DNA of 64,000 nt from Cladopsammia gracilis (lineage: Eukaryota > Cnidaria > Anthozoa > Scleractinia > Dendrophylliidae), in assembly GCA_022457155.1 (NCBI GenBank), contig JAJGOT010000091.1:679501-743500 (forward strand), read 5' to 3'. The notes under the pieces are model-generated. The model was not told the origin of the DNA, did no database searches, and was given only the letters and a program-made list of their open reading frames with translations. Shown piece after piece: positions 24,095 through 35,200 of this stretch. The position numbers were made by a program, and so were the translations under genes. Position 1 is the stretch's first letter. Each line of letters starts with the position of its first letter.

Positions 24095-24951
24095 AAATTG
24101 AATAGTCTATCCGTTCTCCCAAATTTCGAAATTAATGGTACACAATTAAACAGAGTTGATTTTACCAAGTCTCTCGGTGTGTTAATTGATGAAAATCTAA
24201 CATGGAGTAATCATATCAACGCTATATCTAAAAAAATCTCTTCTGGTATTGGATCTATTAAACGAATAAGTCACTGTGTTCCTCCTGCAACTCTGCATAA
24301 TATCTATTATGGGTTAGTTCAATCGCACTTCGACTATTGTAGTGTTGTTTGGGGTAACTGTGCCAAAACATTATCTGACAAATTACAGAGACTTCAAAAT
24401 CGTGCTGTCCGCGTCCTTACTCATTCTAGTTATGATACTGACGCCAACCAACTACTTAAAGAATTAGGTTGGGACAATTTAGAAACTCGACGTCAAAAAC
24501 TAAAGGCGGAGATGGTCTATAAGTCCTTAAACGACCTCGCACCGAATTATTTGTCCTCTAAATTTATTCAGCGGAGTGATGTGATTACTTCTTACAATTT
24601 GCGGGATTCTGATAATAAGCTTGTAATACCATTGCCACATACTAATTATTACAAAAATAGCTTTGCCTATAGTGGTGCAGTCCTCTGGAACAGTCTACCC
24701 TCAGCTGCTAGGCAGCCAACATCTCTGACTAATTTCCGACGATTCTTAATTAATTCCGACACGGCATTCATGTAAAACAGGCTTTATTTTAGTTTACTTT
24801 TCTTTAATAGTTAGTTATATTTTTAAATTATAGAAGATTAATTTACATACATAGTTTTTTATTAAGCTGTAGTTTATATTAAATTGTTAACGCCTGATGT
24901 ATTTACCGTGTTTTTAAATAAAGATGATGATGATGATGATGATGATGATCT
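24095..24951 (+). mobile_element. 5'-truncated LINE (reverse-transcriptase C-terminal region) with GAT tail
   Basis: An open frame at 24098-24772 encodes the post-catalytic part of a CR1/Jockey-type LINE reverse transcriptase: FTKSLGVLIDENLTWSNHI, then SHFDYCSVVWGNC, LQRLQNRAVRVLT, and the terminal SGAVLWNSLPSAARQ..LTNFRR. The catalytic FADD box and everything upstream are absent. The frame is intact to its stop, and the 3' UTR ends in AATAAA and a (GAT)9 tail at 24923-24949. Confidence 0.88.
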
Positions 24952-25010
24952 AGAGGGAGGGGGGGGGGGCTTATTTAAAACTTGAAGATGGACTTGTTGT
25001 TGTTGTTATA

Positions 25011-25121
25011 GAATAGAATAGAATAGAATAGAATAGAATAGAATAGAATAGAATAGAATAGAATAGAATAGAATCAGGAGCTTAGAATAGAATAGAATAG
25101 AATAGAATAGAATAGAATAGA
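25011..25121. repeat. (GAATA)n microsatellite
   Basis: Pentanucleotide GAATA repeated about 12 times, a short interruption (TCAGGAGCTTA), then about 8 more copies. It abuts the 3' end of the minus-strand LINE, so on that strand it is a (TATTC)n tail. Confidence 0.9.
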
Positions 25122-25129
25122 TAACTTTT

Positions 25130-26770
25130 TTATACACGGTATTTCCATCAGTTTATTTATCATATTCAGCTAGCTACCTATCTTCCTAACTACAAATAAG
25201 AGGTACAACATATAAAAGACTCATAAAAAAAATAAAAACTGCTTTTCACGGAGGCCGTGTCTAAAAATATACTTAAAACTTTACTCAAAAACTATGGCGA
25301 CTTAGTCAGTCTTAAACTCTCTTCGCTTGTCTTAATTCTGTGGGTAAGCTGTTCCACAACTGAGCTCCACTGTACGAAAAATTTCTCTTTAGATAATCAG
25401 TGCGAGGTTGTGGAAGAACTAGTTCGTTTTCGGTCTTCCTTAAACGATAAGCATTCGCGTTGTCGCGATAAACAAATCTTGATCGTAGATATTCTGGTGT
25501 CATCCCATGTAAGGTCTTATACATCATGATAGATTTCTTTTCTAATCTTTGATGACAGAGTTTACGCCACCCTTATGCCCGAAACACATCATCCAAATTA
25601 CTATCGTAGCTCGCAGACATTAAAATCAAATCAAATCAATCATTAAAATCCGGGCTGTGCGATTTTGAAGCCTTTGAAGCTTTTCAGAAAGGCCCTTGTT
25701 ACAGTTTTCCCACACCACACCGCAATAAAGTGAGGCTGAACAGGGCTATGATAAACTTTGATTAAATTATTAAATGGGATAAGATGCCGTATTCGTTTAA
25801 TTGTGCCAATGACGGAAGCAATCTTTTTACAGACATTTTCAATATGGCATTCCCAATTTAAAGTTTGGTCGATGTAGACTCCGGCAAGGGATTTAGCTGA
25901 TGCTATACTTGTTCTACAGCGTTATTATTTATGATAAAAGAAGGACTTTCTGAAAATTGCGATAACTTCTGCCTTGATGCAATAAGTATAAACTCAGTTT
26001 TTGTCAAATTCAGGGTAAGCTCGTTAGCTGGTATCATCAGTGTACATCCTGGTTTGTGAGTACATCAATTTTTGGCAAGTCGTTAATATATAACAAAAAC
26101 AAATGAGGTCCCAAAATTGTTAATTGAGGAACACCGCATCTCAATAATTTCGGGGTTGACTTACCGGAGTCAATGTGACAAATTTAAGTTCGATTATCTA
26201 AGGGGCCGATTACATGGCGAATTTCAGCCCGGGCTGAGATTTCAGCCAGGTCAACCGGGCTGAAATTTCGTTGTGATAACATGACAAATTTCAGCCCGGG
26301 CTGACATTTCAGCAGATTTCAGATTTCCATTCATCAGGGACAAAGTTTTGATTTAGTGTAAAAACTTGTGCTGGTGTTGTTTTTTCAAATATGAATTTTT
26401 TATCAGTTTCAGTAAGAATTCACTTCGAAGGATTTATTAACTTCAATTACATGTCTGCTAAGATTTGGCCCAATTTCCGTAAAAAAGGAATTTAGCATTT
26501 CTGCTACATCTGTTTGGTCTTTAAAATTTAGCCCATTGTATTCCATTTTATTGATAATGGTTTTATTCGACTTGCGCGAGGTCAGTTCGTTAATAGTTTT
26601 CCATGTTTGCGTTGATCTCCCGAGCAATTACTGAAAGCATTTTTATAGTAAGCTTGTTTGGCGCTGTTAATTTCCCGATTTACTTGATTTCTAACCATTC
26701 GAAATTGGTTCCAAATAGATGGATCATTTGTTTTAATAGCTTTTCTTTTACGTTCAGGAACTTATAGTGC
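25130..26770 (-). mobile_element. Degenerate minus-strand LINE
   Basis: Minus-strand pieces in element order: AKQAYYKNAF and STQTWKTINELTSRKSNKTI (about 26770-26580), MLNSFFTEIGPNLS (26490), LLYINDLPK with a YTDDT-like box in another frame (about 26090-26035), LTLNLTKTEFILI (about 26010), and the C-terminal FSYSGAQLWNSLPTELRQ (25330). This is the order of a CR1/Jockey-like reverse transcriptase ORF. Part of the finger/palm region is lost, replaced around 26205-26330 by AATTTCAGCCCGGGCTGA palindromes. Frames are broken throughout. Confidence 0.8.
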
Positions 26771-26803
26771 GATATATGCAAGTCAAATACTCATTGATAA
26801 ACG

Positions 26804-26919
26804 TCGGATGAAAAAGGCGAAAAGTCAAGACCGCAAGGTAGTATGGGATTTTTATTCAATGGCTTTTAACCATAACCCATACTACCTTGCGGTCTTGGCT
26901 TTAAGCTTTCATCCGACAA
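26804..26919. mobile_element. Hairpin MITE, about 116 bp
   Basis: GTCGGATGAAAAAGGC and CAAGACCGCAAGGTAGTATG on the left recur inverted (CATACTACCTTGCGGTCTTG, then GCTTTCATCCGAC) at 26879-26919. Confidence 0.7.
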
Positions 26920-26960
26920 AATAGCTGTATACTGAAAACTGAACTTGATAAGAAGGTATA

Positions 26961-27431
26961 CACCTTATTCCAAAATGGCGGCCATTTTATTATTCTTTTA
27001 TATCCATTTATAAAATGCTCAAGGAAATGCGCGCGCTATGATTGGTCAAACCGAGTTCATTATAACTCGATAAAGCACGCGCGTGACGTAAGCTTCATTA
27101 AAACCGTTTTCATTTTATAAAAGAAATAAAAAAACTTGTTCCTCGTGCATTATTGAGTTATAAAGCACTTGGGAATTTTTAAGAACACTCGAGAAGTGCG
27201 AGCCAAAGGCGAGTGCTTCTCGCACTTCTCTCGTGTTCTTAAAAATTCCCGCGTGCTTTATAACTCAATAATGCACTCGGCGCGTTTTTTATTTCTTTAG
27301 TAAATTAGCCCTCTTGGCCTCGTCAGCATGTGCAAAATACAAAAGAATTTTCAAGCGAAAATGAGGCCAAAAGGGCTAATTAACATGCATATAAAAGAAT
27401 AATAAATTGGACGCCATTTTGGAATAAGGTG
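26961..27431. mobile_element. Compound MITE, 471 bp, with an internal 90-bp hairpin
   Basis: Outer inverted repeats of about 45 bp begin CACCTTATTCCAAAATGGCG and are flanked by TA. Inside, arms at about 27122-27192 and 27203-27293 are inverted copies (GTGCATTATTGAGTTATAAA, GGGAATTTTTAAGAACAC, AAGTGCGAG). Confidence 0.75.
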
Positions 27432-30235
27432 TATTAAGTAATGATCCGCATGAGAAGGATAGCGCCAACGGCCATGCACGATGGAATGTCAACTTTTTTC
27501 ATTGTTACAACTAGTGATCTCATTGGCCTGGACTCAAAAACTGCTAAAAAGTTAGGGTTCAAGGTGCATTTTGTCTATTTTTTTTTTAAGGTTTCAAGTA
27601 ATTTGAGACCCAATCGCACAACATGCAAGTTTTAAAAGATATTGTATTTGGGGAACGTCATCAAAGAAGCAAAATTATTAGCTATTGTCTTCTGCTATTC
27701 TGATTAGTTAAGCACGAACATTTCCTAGAATTTATTTAACGCAAATGGATTTTCTTTATTTTTATAATGAAATATAATTATGAACCATCAGCCCCTCCTC
27801 TATTCTTGAAACCAAAGATATTCTATGTGGGAAAGAGCCAATGCCGCAGAACAATAAAGGTTACTATAGTTCTAATGTGGAGCATTACTTAAAACTGCCC
27901 CTTATGAAATTGGAAGTTGGAAATGTTGACCTAAGTGGATGTGTCTTTCGTGGTTTTGTGGGGGGAGGGGGGGGGGGGGGGGCTTATTCAAAACTTGAAG
28001 GGGAGCTTATTAGAGCGTTTACAGTATGTGAGTGTTCTATTGGGATTTCTAACCTGGAGAAGAAAGTTGCAAAAAAAAAAACAACCACAACTCCAAACTG
28101 GAAATATCAACTCCTTTGATATTTTTATTGTCACTCTCATCGTGTGCTAACCCATTTTCCTCAACATCGTACAGTTTGTACCCTCAGTTGCTGTACTAGT
28201 TACATGGTAACTGTGATAATAATTATGTTTAATATATAACTGCTAAATATCATATTTCAATAGAAATGTAGATTTCTTGAGTGTAACCGGCTCCAGAATA
28301 CCTGGTATGAATTCCATAAGAAACAAACTTGAGTGTCCAAAACCTGCTGTGTCTAAACATTCTTTTTTTAAAATCTTTAAGCCCCAATAGTGACCAGTGT
28401 GTGTCTTTTACAATAACACTACTTCAACAAACATACAGGACACGAGAATTACAGAAATGACTGCCAATGATTGTCTTTCTAAAATGTTTACACAATTAAT
28501 TTCCCCTGACCTGCGATCAGGCCCAAGTTTCGCAGCACTCATATTCTCCTACGCGGGTAATTCGCCAACATAGGTTTTTAGATTCCCGTGTAAATGGTTT
28601 ACCAAGCGAAACGAAAATAGGGCTTTCAGGGTCGCAGGTTAACTTCTCCCACCTTGTTCCAAATGAAATAAATACTTAGGAGAATCTACATTGATAAATT
28701 ATTGGGACCTAAACGGTCGAGGTGGGCTCACAGTATCCAGGGGTTGTGTAGCACAGCGGAGAAACTAAATAGCTAACTAAAAATCAGCTTTAATTTGTAC
28801 AAAACAAGAAAAACTGCGACATGTGTGTACGTACGTAACACATTCATTAAACCAAAAAAACACGGAGTCAAAGGAAGAAATTACAGTCAAGCCTCTATTC
28901 TACAACGGCCATCCTCAATTAAAATTGTGTGGCTGTTGTAGATAAGAGGCTGGGTTTGGTTGGGATCGGGAGCTGCATGGCCGTTTATTAGTTGAAGTTT
29001 GACTGAAAAACAAGTAACAATCCTTTGGGGCTTTCCTTTGTGTTTTGTGACACATGATGTGACTTCGTCCCTGCTATACAAGCTTCACATACATGTCTCA
29101 TTCATGAATATGAACTGGTAACAGAATATGATTTTGATGACAGCTGCTTATCGCTGTAATCTGTGCCTGCTACTTGAGCCCACCTTAGCCTTTTCTGCGT
29201 TAAAATGAAAAATTGGTTTTGAGACGAACTGGGATGATTTGATTTTAAGTTTCTTATTTTGACCTCTGCTTCATTTCACGTATGCCATATACAAAGCAGC
29301 CTTAGTTAATATCTTACAGTTTGTAACAGAAAAAAATATTTACAATTTAACTAGAGTTTAATATTGAAATATAAAGGATGGAGAAGGAGAAGGAGGAGTT
29401 TACAGTGTTTATTGCCTGGCCACAAACCGGATTCACTGCAAAATAAAACTGCAAAAACAGCAACTATGGTTGGTAGCTTACAATACAAAGAAATGTTATA
29501 CAGCCTGAAATGGCTGACGCAACTGAATTCCTACTGGGAAAAACAGACTGCTTAACTGCACCTTCCAACAACATGCAATTCCTAAGTTCAAAACCAGCTT
29601 ATATTAACGTTACACTTCTGTCAAACATAATATTGACAACAACTATTGGGCACACTGAGCCTTATAAAACAGAAGAGAAAAAAGCCTGTTGAGTATGATC
29701 CTGTATTTGCAGGCCAGGGTGAGTACAGTTCAGAAAAAAATGTTTTTGTATTTTCTTGGACATTCTTTGACATTTCAACCATTAAATAATGGTACCAATC
29801 AAGTTATGACATACCATGCACGTGATGCTGACTGCCTCTAAGGTTGTTGAAACATCAGTCATTGTAAACAAAAATATTTCTTGTCATAACTGCACTTATC
29901 CGATGATCTCACTTTTTAGACTGCAGTTTATAACTGTACTCCCAAGATGTCTGCAACAAAGACTGGCAGCAGTGAAAAATTAAAGCAACTATGGGATGGG
30001 TTTTGAACTTCAAGGTACATGTGTTTCTGAAACATACAGAGCTTTACATGCTTCCATGACCACTGGTCAGTTTCATTTTTGAACAACAATGACCATGTAA
30101 TAAGCCAGGTTAAACAAACATCATAAACTCCTCCGGTATAAAAAGGTCCACAGAATCTAAGTGTATTACAGATTTACATTGAGGTCACAGGAATGAATTT
30201 TGTTGTGAAGTTAAACTTGAAAACCAATTTTTCAC

Positions 30236-30535
30236 TACTGTAAACACTCTATTAAGCCCCGCCGCTCTGTACCACCCCCCCCCCCCCCCCCCGTCTCTCT
30301 CTCTCTTGGGCTTCAGGTTTTTAAAAAGTCCCCCCCCCCCTCCTACCGCCACAAAATAAGGTCGGGTTCGATTCACATTACAGTCTTGAACTCGACATTT
30401 CCAAATTCCAATTTCATATGGGACAGTTTCAATACTTTCTTATCAAGTTGAGAGAGAGAGTTTTAAATAAGCCCCTCTCCAGAAGGCCTGAAAATCGGGG
30501 GGGGGGGGGGGGGGGTTAATAGAGTATTTACGGTA
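30236..30535. mobile_element. MITE with poly(C)/poly(G) interior
   Basis: Ends TACTGTAAACACTCTATTAA and TTAATAGAGTATTTACGGTA are inverted. A C run of 18 (near 30275) and a G run of about 18 (30497-30515) sit just inside. Related pieces occur near 23590/24050 (GTAAACGTTCTATTAAGCC), 24960 and 27960-28025. Confidence 0.75.
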
Positions 30536-30993
30536 AATGCCACAGGACTGGACATACAGTATGAAATATATACAGTGACAATATTGGAAATAATTTTATA
30601 ACCTTCCTTTAAAATTGTGTGACAGCTGGTTTGATACATATACTCATGATCCTCACATGGGTTAAATATCATAGAGGAATTTCATAAAATCCCTCAATAA
30701 CAATTCTGTACAATATCATTTTTGATAAATACTTTGTAATAATTTCTCATTTTGGGGACATTTTTGTTGTTCAACCTTACAGCCGGCTAAAACAACATAT
30801 TTTTAATATATGATTAAATTCATTTTTCATTTGATAATAGTCCCAACATAAACAAGGACCCATGCAATAAAACTTCAAAATAAAATATTTTTAAGCCAAG
30901 ATACTTGGCAAATTGATTGTGAGGTCCTTAGTCCTCTTGATTCAACAATGTATTATTGTGGGTGACTGCAAAACACAAGACATTCTACTCTTA

Positions 30994-31248
30994 ATGCCAC
31001 CTTCACACAGCAAACTTAAGTTGGCAAACTCGCTTTTTCACACAACAAACTTCCAGAAATTTCAATGTCATTCTCGGGCAGTCGCCAAATCTCAAGATTA
31101 GGATGCAGGTTTTGTTGTCAAATGCGAGTGTGCCAACACAAAAAAAATTGACCAAAAAGTTGACAAGAATAGAAACTTGACATGTTCTAAGTTTGCCAAC
31201 TGTTGATGTCACGTTTGCCAGCTTTAGTTTGCCGTGTGAAGGAGCCCT
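30994..31248. mobile_element. MITE with CCTTCACACRGCAAACT ends
   Basis: CCTTCACACAGCAAACTTAA then GTTGGCAAAC on the left recurs inverted as GTTTGCCAGC and AGTTTGCCGTGTGAAGG at 31211-31244. Confidence 0.7.
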
Positions 31249-32154
31249 AAGATGATGTACATGTAACGTGCTGAGAAAATGTTTGTCCACATGACCTTCT
31301 CTTAAGGATTCATAAATAATAAAATAATATTATAATTATTATATGATACCATATATACTCCTTGAACCAACACCAAATTAAGATCTGATCATGCAGGATC
31401 TTAAGGAAGCCAACCTCTCCTTGTATAATGTCGAGGAAGTAAGATTTGCACAAGGCATGTCAAGTCGTCATCACCATCATCATCACTCCTTGTAGGCACT
31501 AAAAGATGCATAAAAGGCCTCAACAGTTGTTTGTCTCATTTGTGAAGATGATCTTGTGCCACCTTTTGGATTTTGCCTTGTGTCAGATGAACTCATCTTT
31601 CTGTGCTGGTCTTCTCACAGATGGTTTGGTTGCCTCCATGGTCATTATTTTACCTTTTGGTTTCCAAAATATAGCTCTTTGTGTTGTCAACTGCTGATCC
31701 ATAGATAATTGCCAACAAAATGAACGCAAGAATGGTGGATGAAAAGTGATAGTCAATCAAATTGCTTTGCATTTCCTGTAATCAACAGGTTGTTGTTCCC
31801 TTGTCCCGCAAGGGTAAGCGCCCAAAACTTAACCACAATCAGAGCAGAACTGCTAAGTTAACAAACAAAGTTGTATGTCTTTGTGTTTTGAAGACTCATA
31901 AACAAGTTGATGATGTAGTAATGTTTTTATAAATTCCACCTTAATCCACTGTTACATAAATATTCCAGAAATTAAATAACAACTTGCAATGGGACATCCT
32001 AAATGCTAGTAGTACGTGAGAAAATATTGAATGTAGATTACTTGATTGAAGACCTCGTAGACGGGACCCCTGATAATTATATTGTTTTCCCATGACCAGC
32101 ATGTAGGAATTAATATTGATCTGTATTCATTGAACTTTCAAAAGCTGCATTTGA

Positions 32155-32284
32155 TTATCCATCAAAGATTGCTTCAAGAGCAATGTCATGTGAGTCATCT
32201 TCACTGCCTGTACGTGTTGCCCAATAATGGTGAAGCGTGTGGTATACAAGCTCATATTGTAAATCTGTTTCGACCATTCCTCCC
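32155..32284 (-). CDS. PTPRR: PTPRR-like terminal exon 16 (Q loop and C-terminus)
   Basis: 130 bases from acceptor CTTTTAG to TAA at 32157-32155. Encodes [20 protein letters not shown], then an acidic tail ending EAIFDG. The family consensus is GGMVQT..QY; here the first Gln is Glu. Confidence 0.92.
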
Positions 32285-35200
32285 CTAAAAGATTAAAACA
32301 AAAAAAACACTATAGAAACTTTTCCAGATTAAACTTAGCATCAAACACAAGCTTGAGATTCAAAGAATTTGTATGATATAAATAACATAGGATAGAGCAG
32401 TTTTCAATTGAGTGTAGAAAGTAATTGTACAATTGCTTTGGTTTTGCATTGCTACGCTTTGTGATTGGCTAAAAAATCTTGCGCCACTTTCTCGACCAAT
32501 CAGAAGTAAAACCAAAACCAATTGTGACTTCCTCGTATGCATTTTTCCACGCTTGGCGCCGCCGACATGTAATTGCTTCGAGCTCTGATTGGCTCATTGG
32601 ATTGTTTACGACTGCTGTGATTGGCCAGAGTAATTACTTTGGTTTTGGTTTTACGACACTCAATTGAAAACTGCTCTATACGTAACTCTGTAAAAAAAAA
32701 CACAAACAAAAATCTTCCAAGCAAAAAGATGGACAAGGAGGTGGTTAGTGGATGAGGTGAAGGAGGAGGAAGAATTTACCATGTTTGACAAACTATTCTC
32801 AAACTCATTAATAATTCATGACGAGAACACAAAGGGAATCACTACCGTGAAGGAGGTTTTGAAATCGGTTCTTAATTTGCATAGATTTTGGCGATTTTAT
32901 TCCTTTGTTTTCTCCGCATTTAACGATCAGTTTGAGAAGCTTTATCAAACACTCGAAACAGTGTTTCATCAGATTTCCAAACACCTTGAAGTGGTTTAAA
33001 AAAACTCGGCTGCGCCTCGTTTTTCCAATCCACTTCTCGGTGTTTGGAAATCTGATGAAACACTGTTCCTCGTGCTTGATATATTACCTCAAAAATAATG
33101 ACTTACCTGTCTATTCTCATAAGGCTTACTATCTTGAGAATGTCTACAAGATCTTCTTTCTAATGGTGGCAGACAAATTTGGCAGTTAGTGATATTAATT
33201 TGTTATTCCAGTTATAAATTGTCAAAATATTAAAAGCAATCATAGAAAGTCAGTTTCTTGATGTTATGTGGTCAAAACATGTAACAAATTTATACAATGT
33301 TCTACTTCCAGTTGCCAATTTATTGTGATGTCTATGGGCATCAAACTTTTCATTTGCTAAGGTTTTCACAGGTAAAGTGCATACGGTACCTTAATTTGTT
33401 CTATGCCAATACTAGCTGCAATAAAACAACCTGTCCTACCCACACCAGCACTGCAAGGAATAAAATCAAACAAGTCAAACTGGATTCTTCCCAGTAATTA
33501 GAAGTGGTCACATAAATCTAATAATGAATGTTTTCTCCTGTTTGAATGATCAACACAATGAGTGCTCAAGTTCAGTGTAGCAAATAATGCAATTAAAATT
33601 ACTCAGACAAAAATAATATCTTTTTACAAGATTAACTTCTAAACCCAGGGTATCAATCACTTATCCATCCATCTTTATGGTAATTCCTTGCAAAAGGTAA
33701 ATATAAATTTGTCGAGCATGGATCGCTTTAGGGTGGTGGAATCTTGGGTTGCCTCTACATAATATATATTGGGTTGGTGTCCTGCAGTTGCCTAGCAACA
33801 AAACTGCGAGAAAGCTCAAATTTATATCATCCATTGTGGCAAGCGACTGGGAACGAGAATGTCTCAACTTCAAATTTCTGGGCCATTGGGGCCATGAAAC
33901 CCAACCTCTCCAGTCAAACCAGTAATTCCATCTCTCCCATCCCCGTCTGGTGCACCCTCCCCCCAAGCTTCGTGAGGTCCTGCGAGACACATATTTCTAG
34001 TACCTTACGTGAATCGCAACACAACACTTGTTACCAGGGCTGGATGACAGACATTTCAGTGCCCAGTATGATAATTTAGTTCAACAGTTAACCACAGGAA
34101 CACCAACCTGCAGTGTACTACCACAGGCCCTTCTTTCACATCCTCTCTGTCTTGTGCAATATGTACTTCTTCCACTAATCTTAAAAACTGCCTTGGAGAG
34201 TCAGGGACACCATGGTCGGGCCATGCAGTGTACCAGTAATGGTACACTCTTCGTGGAGCCTCCAATGACTGTGTGTGACTTATGTACAAAGAAGTTATCT
34301 GGTAACCATCTCGTCCTATCGCTGAGTCAAATGTGACAACAATATCTCCATATTTCTCTTGCATTCTAAAGGTTGGATCTGGCCAATAACGTTCACATTT
34401 AGTCTGAGGAGAAAATAATCAACCTTCATGTTGTTAAAATTTATATAGACAACTTTGAATCTTTAAGTGTGACTCTTTATATTAAATGAAAGTTGATGAA
34501 CTGTTTAATGCACTGTGCAAGAAGGTGGACAGGTTTTAAAGGCCCATTTCCATCTGGGATGCATTGCGCACTGTGATCGCTAATCTTGAATTTCATGTAT
34601 CACGAAATTACGATTCCTTGAAAGCCCTTTATCATCGCCTTTTCCCAAAGCAACCCTTTAAATATTTTCAATTCTCTTCTTCTAAATACATTCCCTGTTT
34701 ATCTTTTCATATTTTTCTAAAAGTGTTTTATATATATTCTGGTTGTATTCGTAAATTTCACTGTTTGAAGTTGACGAGTGTCTGACCTATAGACCTTGTC
34801 ACGGTTTTTCCAAATTTTTATATTGGCCTAGCTGATAGCAAAAATCCATCGACACTGCTGAGAAAAGCATCTCAAAATTAGTAAAGTGGCCGAGTTTAAA
34901 AGCGATATCTTTTAAAATAGTGAAGATACAGCTCCGTAAAGTTGGCAAATTTCACAGACGTTTGTATCACGCGGCCAAATTTCTTGCCTATGAGAAGGCC
35001 AAAGTTACCTGGCTCTTTGATGTTGATTCGCCTGAGAAAATCTGTCTTTGACCTCTGATCTGGAGAACAAGAAAACAAGCTCTTGGATTTGAAAAAACTC
35101 ACTGACAGACAGTGAGTTTGCGGAATTCCTGTTGCACCGAATGGTTGGAAATGAACGCAACTCCCCTAGATCTGCCATTGATATCTTAATGGAATTATCC

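Larger units (their letters stand above)
17817..32154. other. Convergent intergenic region between KIAA0930 and the phosphatase
   Basis: This 14.3-kb region lies between two convergent genes. I found no host exons, only transposon remains (listed separately). The stretches 17820-18240 (very AT-rich), 19480-20460, 20710-21800, 27440-30230 and 31300-32150 show no confident element; parts must be 3' UTR of the two flanking genes, but their ends cannot be placed from sequence alone. Confidence 0.5.

Noticed and set aside
24098..24775. 225-codon open frame as a host gene
   Set aside because: It is the C-terminal reverse-transcriptase region of a LINE with a microsatellite tail.
25011..25121. CRISPR-like regular repeat
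   Set aside because: Simple pentanucleotide microsatellite in an animal genome, with no spacers.
31506..31697. Extra exon downstream of the phosphatase
   Set aside because: The gene already ends in a stop at 32155 with the family's normal length; this stretch may be 3' UTR but shows no conserved protein.
33661..33990. 109-codon minus-strand frame between phosphatase exons
   Set aside because: It lacks any phosphatase motif and flanking exons join in phase without it.
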